From: Clostridiales bacterium
GTDB lineage: Bacteria > Bacillota > Clostridia > Oscillospirales > Acutalibacteraceae
Length of the DNA stretch: 64,000 bases
NCBI GenBank assembly: GCA_012524025.1
Contig: JAAYSC010000017.1
Span: 1-64,000 of the forward strand
Direction: 5' to 3'
Below are positions 18,261 through 26,900 of the stretch, one piece after another (positions within the stretch are counted from its first letter, which is position 1; each line of letters begins with the position of its first letter). Under the pieces are notes generated by a model. It was not told where the DNA came from, searched no databases, and saw only the letters and a list, made by a program, of their open reading frames with translations. The translations under genes and the position numbers were made by a program.

Positions 18261-18289
18261 TTGAAAATCATTGTAATTTTTAGTACAAT
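18261..18289 (+). promoter_or_regulatory. Putative sigma-A type promoter for the divIC-like gene
   Basis: TTGAAA-N17-TACAAT. Confidence 0.65.
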
Positions 18290-18323
18290 CTCATAGAGTG
18301 AGTTAGGTGGGGAGGGGTCATTT

Positions 18324-18662
18324 TTGAGCAAATCCGAAAAAAAGGAAAAACCAAAACGCAGCTACATATTAATGGCCGCTTTATCCATAATGGTTATCTT
18401 TACCCTGATTTCAAGCTTCAACTCATATCTTGAGGCAGAAGAATGCCGGCTTGAGTGTGAAAGTTATGTGCAGGCCAACAGAGCATTAGAGGCCGCCATA
18501 CAAAAAGATCAAGATTTGCTTGACGGCAGGGCTGAGGGTGAAAACCAAGATCCTGATACCATTAAGAGGTTTGACGAACTTCTTGAGTTAAAGGCTCGTC
18601 AGGAAGGCTATGCTTATCCCGATGAACATATTTATTTTTTCCAGAGAGTGGAAAACAATTAA
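18324..18662 (+). CDS. divIC: FtsB/DivIC family septum formation initiator
   Basis: Short basic N-terminus, single TM, coiled coil, ARQEGYAYPDEHIYF; TTG start with GGGGAGGGG RBS. Confidence 0.75.
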   Translation: MSKSEKKEKPKRSYILMAALSIMVIFTLISSFNSYLEAEECRLECESYVQANRALEAAIQKDQDLLDGRAEGENQDPDTIKRFDELLELKARQEGYAYPDEHIYFFQRVENN

Positions 18663-18680
18663 GGAGGATATTTCTTTTTT

Positions 18681-19139
18681 ATGCAGGTAGAGGTTGGAAC
18701 AATTGTCGAAGGCAAAGTTACCGGGCTTACAAATTACGGTGCATTTGTTGAGCTTGAATGCGGTTCCACGGGTATGGTGCACATATCCGAGGTTGCAAAT
18801 ACTTATGTTACCGACATAAAAGATCATTTAACAATGGAGCAAGAAGTTAAGGTTAAAGTTATAAGTGTTGATGATGATGGCAAAATTGGGCTGTCAATCA
18901 AAAAAGCAGACGATAACCCCGAAGCTAAAGAAGAAAGGCGCTCGCGCCCACCCCTTAAGAAAAGGCCGGCCCCTATAGTCTGGCAAGGCCCAAAAAAGGC
19001 ACAGGCAGATGAGCCTCAAAGTTTTGAAGACATGATGTCGAAATTTAAGAAGGTCAGCGAAGAAAAAATGACTGACTTAAAACATTCCAACGAAGCAAAA
19101 CACGGTGGCGGTTATTCAAGGCGCGGCGGTCGGCGGTAA
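18681..19139 (+). CDS. S1 RNA-binding domain protein (YabR-like)
   Basis: VGTIVEGKVTGLTNYGAFVELECGSTGMVHISEVANTYV; basic Gly/Arg tail. Confidence 0.9.
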   Translation: MQVEVGTIVEGKVTGLTNYGAFVELECGSTGMVHISEVANTYVTDIKDHLTMEQEVKVKVISVDDDGKIGLSIKKADDNPEAKEERRSRPPLKKRPAPIVWQGPKKAQADEPQSFEDMMSKFKKVSEEKMTDLKHSNEAKHGGGYSRRGGRR

Positions 19140-19157
19140 TTTAAATAGTTTGATCAG

Positions 19158-19191
19158 TCGGGGGCGGGTAAACCGTTCCCGATTCTTGTTT
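19158..19191 (+). terminator. Probable terminator after S1-domain gene
   Basis: TCGGGGGCGG-gtaaa-CCGTTCCCGA with G-T pairs, followed by TTCTTGTTT. Confidence 0.65.
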
Positions 19192-19205
19192 AAGGAGAAT
19201 GTTAA

Positions 19206-20336
19206 ATGAAAATTATAAATGCAAAAATTTTCACAATGGCAGACGGTGTAATTGAAAACGGGTTTGTGGAATTCACAAACAAGATTGAAGCGGTCGGCTC
19301 TATGAAAAACTGCCAACCCAAAGCGGGGGATTTGGATGCCAAGGGTGCAATGCTTTACCCGGGTTTTATAGACGCACACACTCACTTGGGTATTTTAGAA
19401 GATTCATTGGGCTTTGAAGGTGACGATTGCAACGAAACCACCAACCCCTGTACGCCCAATTTGCGTGCCGTAGATGCTGTGAACAATTTAGATTATTGTT
19501 TTGAAGAAGCGGTCGCGGCAGGTGTGACCACGGTGGTTACGGGTCCGGGCAGTGCAAACCCCGTGGCCGGAACATCGCTTGCTTTAAAAACAAAAGGGGA
19601 CTGTCTTGACAGCATGATTATCAAAGACCCTTTGGCTATGAAATTTGCCTTGGGCGAAAACCCTAAAAGAGTCTACGGGCAGAAAAAGACAACTCCTAAC
19701 ACCCGTATGGCGACAGCGGCCTTGATACGAGAGCAGCTTTATAAAGCCAAAGACTATTATGAGAAGCAGATGCAAGGCGAAAAGATAGAAAAGGATTTAA
19801 ATTTAGAAGCTCTCAGTCTTCTGTTTAAAGAAGACTTGCCGGCTCATTTCCACGCCCACAGAGTTGATGATATTTTTACCGCAATTAGAATCGCAGAAGA
19901 ATTTAATCTCAACTTTGCAATAATCCACGGCACACAAGGTCACAAAACAGCAGATATTTTGGCAAAAACAGATGCGGTTGTTATGAGCGGCCCCTTGTTT
20001 TCCGATCGAAGCAAACCGGAACTTAAAGACGCCACACCGGCCACACCCGGTATTTTGAGCAAGGCCGGGGTAACTACAGCAATAATTACAGATCACCCTA
20101 TTATTCCCATACAGTACTTGGCCCTATGTGCAGGCTTGGCGGTGAGAGAGGGCATGGATTACAATAAAGCGCTTGAAGCCATAACATGCTTGCCGGCAAA
20201 AATATGTGGAATTTTCGATAGAGTGGGTTCGATTGAAGTGGGTAAAGACGCCGACTTGCTCTTGTTTGACCAAGATCCTTTGACCTTGGCAGCCAAACCC
20301 AAAAAAGTTTTTATCGATGGGCTTTCTGCCTTATAA
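19206..20336 (+). CDS. Amidohydrolase family protein
   Basis: YPGFIDAHTHLGI, HFHAHRVDDI, AIIHGTQGH, ITDHPIIP, GKDADLLLFD. Confidence 0.9.
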   Translation: MKIINAKIFTMADGVIENGFVEFTNKIEAVGSMKNCQPKAGDLDAKGAMLYPGFIDAHTHLGILEDSLGFEGDDCNETTNPCTPNLRAVDAVNNLDYCFEEAVAAGVTTVVTGPGSANPVAGTSLALKTKGDCLDSMIIKDPLAMKFALGENPKRVYGQKKTTPNTRMATAALIREQLYKAKDYYEKQMQGEKIEKDLNLEALSLLFKEDLPAHFHAHRVDDIFTAIRIAEEFNLNFAIIHGTQGHKTADILAKTDAVVMSGPLFSDRSKPELKDATPATPGILSKAGVTTAIITDHPIIPIQYLALCAGLAVREGMDYNKALEAITCLPAKICGIFDRVGSIEVGKDADLLLFDQDPLTLAAKPKKVFIDGLSAL

Positions 20337-20352
20337 GAGAAGGTGTGTCAGA

Positions 20353-21195
20353 GTGAGAAAAATTGATCTGAACATAGTTAAAGACACTGTAAGGGATCTT
20401 TGTATCAAGGCTAATATAAGCTTGCCAAAAGGCCTGGAAAGTGCTTTAGCGACTGCCGCCGAAAACGAAGAGCTTCCTTCGGCAAGGGGAATTCTTGGGG
20501 ATTTGCAAGAAAACCTTTCAGCCGCAAAAGAGTTAAACATTCCGATTTGTCAGGACACGGGCATGACCCTTGTTTTTATCGAACTCGGTCAGGAAGTTTG
20601 CTTTACCGGCGGAAATTTTGAAGAGGCTATAAACCTTGGTGTTGCAGAAGGCTACCAAAAGGGGTTTTTGAGAACATCCATTGTCGCCGACCCCTTGAGA
20701 CGGGTTAATACCGGTGATAATACCCCCGCATTGATTTATACAAAGATTGTGCCCGGCGATAAGCTTAAAATCACCGTTGCGCCCAAGGGCTTTGGCAGTG
20801 AAAACAAAAGCCGTTTAAAAATGCTAAACCCTTCCGACGGCAAAGCTGAAATAGCACAATTTGTTATCGAAACCGTTGAACTGGCAGGAAGCAGCGCCTG
20901 CCCACCCTTTGTGATAGGTGTGGGTATCGGCGGTAATTTTGAGTATTGTGCCTTCCTTGCCAAAAAAGCTCTTTGTCGCCCACTTGACCAAAAAAATTCA
21001 GATGACTTCTATGCGAATTTTGAGGAAGAGCTTTTAGAAAGAGTGAACAAGTTGAATATTGGTCCCCAAGGTTTCGGGGGCAGCACTACGGCCCTGGCCT
21101 TGGCTGTTGAGCAAGCACCTACCCATATAGCAGGCCTTCCTTTGGCAGTGAATATCGGATGCCATGCTACTCGTCACGCATCAAAACTAATATAA
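20353..21195 (+). CDS. Fumarate hydratase / L(+)-tartrate dehydratase alpha-type subunit (class I, Fe-S)
   Basis: PICQDTGMTLVFIELG, GVGIGGNFEYCAFLAKKAL, GPQGFGG, NIGCHATRHASKLI; GTG 20353 is the likely start. Confidence 0.88.
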   Translation: MRKIDLNIVKDTVRDLCIKANISLPKGLESALATAAENEELPSARGILGDLQENLSAAKELNIPICQDTGMTLVFIELGQEVCFTGGNFEEAINLGVAEGYQKGFLRTSIVADPLRRVNTGDNTPALIYTKIVPGDKLKITVAPKGFGSENKSRLKMLNPSDGKAEIAQFVIETVELAGSSACPPFVIGVGIGGNFEYCAFLAKKALCRPLDQKNSDDFYANFEEELLERVNKLNIGPQGFGGSTTALALAVEQAPTHIAGLPLAVNIGCHATRHASKLI

Positions 21196-21299
21196 AAGCT
21201 GCAAATTACTGTGAAGTCGGCCTTTATAAATTTGTGTTTTTATGCTATCATTTATCTACAATCCCGATGGACGGGAATAATAATAAAGGGGATGACATT

Positions 21300-21827
21300 A
21301 TGAAAATTACTATTACGGGAAGAAAATGCTCACCCAGGGATTCTTTTAAAGAACGGGTTCAAAAAAAACTAACTAAAATCGAAAAGTTTTTCGGTGAAGG
21401 TGTTGAGGCAAAAGTAACCGTAACGGTTGAAAAAGCCGAGCAGATAGTTGAAATAACTCTAAAAAACAGAGGCCTTATTTTCAGAGCCGAAGAAAGTGCT
21501 GAAAACATGAACGATGCCTTTGATAAATGTGTTAATTCCTTAATTCGCCAGATAAGAAAAAACAAAACCAGGGTAGAAAAAAGATTAAGAAGCGGTTCAT
21601 TGGATGACCTTGTCGGCGCTTCAAACGAAAATGAAGAAGCAAGCTTTGACCTGGTGCGTTCAAAAACAATCAGACTTAAACCCGAGGATATTGACGAAGC
21701 TATTTTACAGATGAATATGTTGGGTCATCAGTTTTATATGTTTCTAAATGCTCAAACCAATGCAATAAATGTTGTTTATTTAAGAAAAGACGGCGGCTAC
21801 GGCTTGTTGGAGCCGGGCGAGGAATAA
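21300..21827 (+). CDS. hpf: Ribosome hibernation-promoting factor, long form
   Basis: MKITITGRKCSPRDSFKERVQKKLTKIEKFFG...FDLVRSKTIRLKPEDIDEAILQMNMLGHQFYMFLNAQTNAINVVYLRKDGGYGLLEP; track start 21159 too long. Confidence 0.95.
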   Translation: MKITITGRKCSPRDSFKERVQKKLTKIEKFFGEGVEAKVTVTVEKAEQIVEITLKNRGLIFRAEESAENMNDAFDKCVNSLIRQIRKNKTRVEKRLRSGSLDDLVGASNENEEASFDLVRSKTIRLKPEDIDEAILQMNMLGHQFYMFLNAQTNAINVVYLRKDGGYGLLEPGEE

Positions 21828-21838
21828 GAAATTGATTT

Positions 21839-21870
21839 TCAGGGCGAACTTTAAGTTTGCCCTGATTTTG
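21839..21870 (+). terminator. Terminator-like hairpin after hpf
   Basis: TCAGGGCGAACT-tta-AGTTTGCCCTGA followed by TTTTG. Confidence 0.75.
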
Positions 21871-21881
21871 AAAGGGTAGAA

Positions 21882-22997
21882 ATGGAAATAAATCTTACGG
21901 TCCCTTGCCTTTTGGGTGTTGAAAGTTTAGTGGCTAATGAATTAAAAGAACTTGGGGCCGGTAATGTCAAATCTGAAAACGGCAGAGTCTTCTTTACGGG
22001 TGACTGCCATATTTTAGCCAGAGCAAATATTAATTCAAGGTTTGCCGAACGAATACAAGTTTTGGTCGGCAGCTTTAAAGCAGAAAGCTTTGTTGAGCTT
22101 TTTGATCAAGTGAAGGCTTTGCCTTGGGAGGAGTGGATAGGCGAGGCCGATTCCTTCCCGGTTAAAGGCTATTCTAAGGACTCAACCCTTTTTTCTGTCA
22201 GCGACTGCCAATCAATTATAAAAAAAGCAATTGTTGAAAGATTGAAACAAAAATATAAACTTGAATGGTTTGATGAAACGGGGCCCTTACACCAAGTTCA
22301 ATTTTCAATTATTAAAGACAGGGTATTGATCTTGCTTGACACTACGGGCACCGGCCTACACAAGAGAGGCTATCGCCTGGAAGCTACTCAAGCGCCCATC
22401 AAAGAAACACTTGCGGCGGCCTTATGTCAAATTTCAAGGCTTCGCCCTTATCATACACTTTATGACCCTTTGTGCGGTTCGGGTACGATTTTGATAGAAG
22501 GGGCCATGATGGCTCTTAACAAAGCTCCGGGCCTCAACCGCAACTTCAGTGCTGTAAGATGGGGAAAGATAAACCAAGAGGTTTGGGTGCAAGAGAGGGA
22601 TCGAGCTCGGTCGCTTGAACAAAAAGCAGATGACTTTTTTGCCTATGGCTCCGACATGGATGAGACCGCTCTAAATTATGCGAAAGAAAACGCTAAAAGA
22701 GCCGGTGTGAAAAATCAAATCGAGTTTGGTTTGTTAAAATTATCTGATTTTAAGCCTAAAAGTGAGCGCGGGACTCTTATTTGCAACCCTCCCTATGGTG
22801 AACGCTTGCTTGATATGGAGCAGAGCGAGGCTCTATACAAGGAAATGGGGCAAATTTTTGAAAGAAAAAGGGGTTGGTCCTACACTATCATTAGCTCTTC
22901 TGAAACTTTTGAAGATTCTTTTGGGAGAAAGGCAGATAAAAGGCGAAAACTTTATAACGGTATGATCAAATGTCAAGCATTTATGTACTTTAAGTAG
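21882..22997 (+). CDS. THUMP-domain class I SAM-dependent RNA methyltransferase (RlmL/YpsC family)
   Basis: DPLCGSGTILIEGAM, FAYGSDMDETAL, LICNPPYGERL. Confidence 0.92.
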   Translation: MEINLTVPCLLGVESLVANELKELGAGNVKSENGRVFFTGDCHILARANINSRFAERIQVLVGSFKAESFVELFDQVKALPWEEWIGEADSFPVKGYSKDSTLFSVSDCQSIIKKAIVERLKQKYKLEWFDETGPLHQVQFSIIKDRVLILLDTTGTGLHKRGYRLEATQAPIKETLAAALCQISRLRPYHTLYDPLCGSGTILIEGAMMALNKAPGLNRNFSAVRWGKINQEVWVQERDRARSLEQKADDFFAYGSDMDETALNYAKENAKRAGVKNQIEFGLLKLSDFKPKSERGTLICNPPYGERLLDMEQSEALYKEMGQIFERKRGWSYTIISSSETFEDSFGRKADKRRKLYNGMIKCQAFMYFK

Positions 22998-23008
22998 GAG
23001 GATGCCAG

Positions 23009-23941
23009 ATGAAGCATATCTTTATTATCAACCCGGCAGCGGGAAAAAACAAAGCAGCTTGTGACATGATACCAAAGATAAAGTCTTTTGGTGAGACCAA
23101 GAAGTTAGATTTTGAAATTTATGAAACAAAAGGGCCGGGGGATGCGACCGAATATATTAAATCCTTACCCGAAAGTGAGACTATCACAAGGTTTTATGCT
23201 TGCGGAGGGGACGGTACGGTTTTTGAAGTCGTAAACGGAGCTTATGGCAGAGAAAACACTCAAATTGCAGTAATCCCATTGGGTTCGGGGAATGACTTTA
23301 TCAGGCTTTTTGGGAAAAAAGAAGATTTGTTGGATTTAGATATCCATCTAAACGGTAAGCCGACAGAATTAGATTTGATTAAATGCGGCGATATCTATGC
23401 TATAAACCAATGCTCCATGGGCTTGGATGCAGAGGTAAACGCGAAGCAATCCTACTTCAAAAAAGTGCCTTTTATGACGGGCGAAACCGCTTATGTTGCT
23501 TCAGTTTTATATTGTTTCCTGAAAAAAGTAAACAATACTTTTACCATTCAAATAGACGACGGAGAACCATACACGCAAGACACTGTTTTCTGTGTAGCCG
23601 CCAACGGCAGATGGTATGGCGGAGGCTTTATGGCAGCACCGCTTGCTATTCCTGACGACGGTCTCTTGGACTTTATAATTGTAAAGAAAAACATGAGTCG
23701 GGCCAAGCTGCTTTCGCTGATGGGTAAGTATAAGGCCGGCAAACATTTAGACTGGGATTGTACTACCTTTGTTCGCGGCAAAAAAATAAAACTGCACTGC
23801 GACGAAGTCGCGGCAGTTAATTGTGACGGCGAGAAGAAATATGTAAATGACATTACCTTTGAATTGGCAGAAAAGCGAATTACCTTTGTCGTTCCATCAA
23901 ACTCATCTTATTTTGAAAATAAGTCTTCAGAAAAAAAATAA
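23009..23941 (+). CDS. Diacylglycerol kinase family lipid kinase
   Basis: FIINPAAGKNKA, ACGGDGTVFEVVNG, IPLGSGNDFIRLF. Confidence 0.93.
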   Translation: MKHIFIINPAAGKNKAACDMIPKIKSFGETKKLDFEIYETKGPGDATEYIKSLPESETITRFYACGGDGTVFEVVNGAYGRENTQIAVIPLGSGNDFIRLFGKKEDLLDLDIHLNGKPTELDLIKCGDIYAINQCSMGLDAEVNAKQSYFKKVPFMTGETAYVASVLYCFLKKVNNTFTIQIDDGEPYTQDTVFCVAANGRWYGGGFMAAPLAIPDDGLLDFIIVKKNMSRAKLLSLMGKYKAGKHLDWDCTTFVRGKKIKLHCDEVAAVNCDGEKKYVNDITFELAEKRITFVVPSNSSYFENKSSEKK

Positions 23942-23945
23942 AGGG

Positions 23946-24611
23946 CTACAGCCTCAAAGAATATTCTCTACTGCGCAGGGCTTTAACAAGCTCTGCGTTG
24001 GTATTTATAGGGTTTTTAAACAGTATACCACCGGGCTTCATACGAAAATAATAATGAAAGTCAGTGCCGGATGTTTCTATGAGATTATATTCTTGAGCCC
24101 AGGCTTTAGCTATATTATTTGACGAGTTATGGCCGGAATTACCATTGTAAACTTCAATTCCATCCAATAAAGAAGGATTTACTATGCGCATATTTTTTCT
24201 GAAAGGGTGTGCTTGAACCAGTAAATAATTATTTTCACGCACTAAATCAGACAAGTGCTTTATATCTAAAGAACATAAATTTTTGTTTTTGTGCAAAAAT
24301 TCTTCTTCCACGCCAAAAATCAGATAGTCGTTGGGGTCACCGTCAAGTGAAATTTCAAGCCCTAAAAAGACTTTCATCTTGTTGCCGGCATAGGCCTTGG
24401 CAGCCCTGTAACCTGACAGGTATTTGTCCACTTGCTCCTTATAATTTAAATGACTGTTTCTTTTGAAAAAATGAAGATGGAAGTGGTCGGTTATTACGAT
24501 AGCGTCATAGCCTTCATCAATATAAGAATCAATCACTTGATTTGAATAAAGGTTGCCGCAAGAACTGACTTCGGCTGTATGGGCGTGGGTTTCAAGCAGA
24601 AAAACAGACAT
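23946..24611 (-). CDS. PHP-domain metal-dependent phosphoesterase
   Basis: LLETHAHTAEVS, AIVITDHFH, VQAHPFR, TSGTDFHY; ATG 24611 with AAAGGTGAC RBS. Confidence 0.85.
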   Translation of the reverse strand: MSVFLLETHAHTAEVSSCGNLYSNQVIDSYIDEGYDAIVITDHFHLHFFKRNSHLNYKEQVDKYLSGYRAAKAYAGNKMKVFLGLEISLDGDPNDYLIFGVEEEFLHKNKNLCSLDIKHLSDLVRENNYLLVQAHPFRKNMRIVNPSLLDGIEVYNGNSGHNSSNNIAKAWAQEYNLIETSGTDFHYYFRMKPGGILFKNPINTNAELVKALRSREYSLRL

Positions 24612-24777
24612 TTTGTCACCTTTCAAAATTTTAATTATGGATACAATGGGACAATATTACAATGTTAAAATATGTATATCAAATAGGCTCAATCAATTGC
24701 GGGCAAAATTCACACTGCGTTAATTGTTTTAGCTTACATATGCTATAGAATATAGAGTGGTCGGTAGGTGGTGTTAA

Positions 24778-25641
24778 ATGCTTGGTTATGTTAAAATTTA
24801 TAAGCCTCAATTAAAAATGTACGAGTATGAGACATACAAGGGGTTTTATTGCTCGCTTTGTAAGGAATTGGGTCGCTCATATTCTCATTTGGCACCTATT
24901 TTGCTTAATTATGATTATGTATTCTTATTACTCTTGAAACACTCACTTAAAGAGCAAGCGCCGGCATTTAGCCCCGGGCGCTGTTCATACAATCCCTTTG
25001 TTAAGTGCTCACGCTTTAAAGATGAAGAATTTTTAAAAAAGTGCTCGGACCTGATAATAATTATATCCTACTATAGCTTAAAAGACAATTTGTCTGACGA
25101 GGGTGGCCTTAAAAAACTTTCTTATTTGATTTTTTATCCTGTTTTGCGGCTTATGTGGCGCAAAGCTCGGAAAAGGGCAGGCCAATATGATAGAATAGTT
25201 GCCGATGCCATGCGAGAACAAGCAGAACTTGAAAAACAAAGTGGGCCGAGTATTGATGCCGTCTCGCACCCAACCGCACACGCCTTGGGTCAAATTTTCT
25301 CCGCCGATGAAACAAAGAGTGAACAGAAAAAAATACTTTACACTTTGGGTTACATGTTGGGGCGCTGGGTTTACTTTGCAGATGCAGTGGATGATATAGA
25401 AGACGATATCAAACAAAAAAATTTCAACCCCTTTATGGACCAATTTCTTAAAGATGAAAATAAAGACAAAAGTGAATTCTCCGATTACGCTCTATGTGTT
25501 TTACGCCAAAGTGCAGGTGAAGCAACCTTGGCATTTGAATTGTTAAATGTAAAGCGATACAAAGGTGTATTAGAAAATATTCTCTATGAAGGTTTGGAAG
25601 AAGTGGAAGCCGAAATCTTAAATAAGAGGGGAAAAGATTAG
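24778..25641 (+). CDS. DUF5685-like protein
   Basis: MLGYVKIYKPQLKMYEYETYKGFYCSLCKELGRSYS N-terminus; GRWVYFADAVDDIEDDIKQKNFNPF. Confidence 0.7.
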   Translation: MLGYVKIYKPQLKMYEYETYKGFYCSLCKELGRSYSHLAPILLNYDYVFLLLLKHSLKEQAPAFSPGRCSYNPFVKCSRFKDEEFLKKCSDLIIIISYYSLKDNLSDEGGLKKLSYLIFYPVLRLMWRKARKRAGQYDRIVADAMREQAELEKQSGPSIDAVSHPTAHALGQIFSADETKSEQKKILYTLGYMLGRWVYFADAVDDIEDDIKQKNFNPFMDQFLKDENKDKSEFSDYALCVLRQSAGEATLAFELLNVKRYKGVLENILYEGLEEVEAEILNKRGKD

Positions 25642-25642
25642 C

Positions 25643-26266
25643 GTGAAAACACCGTATCAAATTTTAGGGATTCCCGAACAAGCCGATGCGCAGACTGTAA
25701 AAAACGCTTACAGAGAACTTGCGCGAAAATTCAGCGGTGAAAACTATTCGGCAGGCCCTCTTGACGAGATTGCTCAAACCAGGATGAAAGAAATTGACCA
25801 AGCTTATGATGCAATCGTCCAAGCACGCCCTGCGGATTTTCAAGCCGACACAAACTACGGCAAAGCGTCAGGCAGCCGAACCGGAACCTATGCCCGTGAT
25901 TACTCCGATTTGGATGATATCAGAGCAAAACTGCAGGCTGGAAGACTTGATGATGTTCAAATTTTGCTGGATGGCATACCACCTTCAAAAAGAAAGGCTG
26001 AATGGTATTTCTTGAAGGGCACGGTTCATCACCGCAGGGGCTGGCTTGAGGAAGCCTTCAATAATTACAGCAAAGCTTACAATATGGAACCCGGTAATCC
26101 TGAATACAGAAACGCCTATAACAATCTGTCGGCATCTCGCCAAGGGGCACATCGGCAGAGGAGAAGGGCTAAGCGGGGTTGCACGGGTTGCGATATTTGC
26201 ACCGCATTAATATGTGCGGATTTTTGTTGTGAATGTATGGGTTCTGACTTAATCAGGTGTTGTTAA
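25643..26266 (+). CDS. J-domain-like protein with TPR-like segment and Cys-rich tail
   Basis: TPYQILGIPEQADAQTVKNAYRELARKFSGENYSAGPLDEIAQTRMKEIDQAYDAI; tail GCTGCDICTALICADFCCECMGSDLIRCC. Confidence 0.8.
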   Translation: MKTPYQILGIPEQADAQTVKNAYRELARKFSGENYSAGPLDEIAQTRMKEIDQAYDAIVQARPADFQADTNYGKASGSRTGTYARDYSDLDDIRAKLQAGRLDDVQILLDGIPPSKRKAEWYFLKGTVHHRRGWLEEAFNNYSKAYNMEPGNPEYRNAYNNLSASRQGAHRQRRRAKRGCTGCDICTALICADFCCECMGSDLIRCC

Positions 26267-26278
26267 GTGGGGGTGACT

Positions 26279-26815
26279 ATGAAAAACAGCTCTAAAACCG
26301 CCTTGGGCGGTATCATTGCAGCCTTGTCCTTGACACTTTTGTTTTCTGTATCGATTGTTCCTTTTTTCACATATGCTCTACCGGCAGCTGCGGCGACACT
26401 TTTGATACCGCTTGTTATTGAAGTCAATAAAAGATGGGCTCTGGGGGTGTATGCCGGGGTCAGCCTGCTTAGTTTTTTCATTGTTCCCGACAAAGAAGTT
26501 GCGGTTATGTATGCCGCATTTTTCGGTTATTATGTAATATTGAAATTTTCACTTGAAAGCAAATTCAATAAAGTTATATCTTGGTTGTTTAAATGTGCTT
26601 TGTTTAATATTTCGGCCCTAATCTCTTATTTTTTGATGATTCGCTTTATGGGGATTGAGCTCGATGAGCTTGAAAAATTTGGTATGGTAGCAATTCCCAT
26701 TCTACTTGCTTTGGGCACTTTTGCATTTGTCCTTTATGACATTGCCTTAACAAGGGTAATTTACTACTATCTTGCGAGATGGAGAAAACACATACTAAAG
26801 CTTATAAAATTCTAA
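26279..26815 (+). CDS. Multi-TM membrane protein of unknown function
   Basis: Several hydrophobic segments; ATG 26279 preceded by GGGGGTG (track start 26267). Confidence 0.75.
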   Translation: MKNSSKTALGGIIAALSLTLLFSVSIVPFFTYALPAAAATLLIPLVIEVNKRWALGVYAGVSLLSFFIVPDKEVAVMYAAFFGYYVILKFSLESKFNKVISWLFKCALFNISALISYFLMIRFMGIELDELEKFGMVAIPILLALGTFAFVLYDIALTRVIYYYLARWRKHILKLIKF

Positions 26816-26842
26816 AAAATCTCCGATCTCTCTTCCGGCTTC

Positions 26843-26871
26843 TTGTACAGCAACTGCGTTTGGTTTATAAT
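26843..26871 (+). promoter_or_regulatory. Putative sigma-A type promoter for the GH109/kinase/GH4 operon
   Basis: TTGTAC-N17-TATAAT. Confidence 0.65.
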
Positions 26872-26900
26872 GTTAAAAACTTTTTATGGAGATGTGTCTT

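Noticed and set aside
21196-21299. hpf leader with TTTATA-N17-TATCAT and a small CCCG/CGGG hairpin
   Set aside because: Promoter match is weak and the hairpin only four pairs; not enough to call a regulatory RNA.
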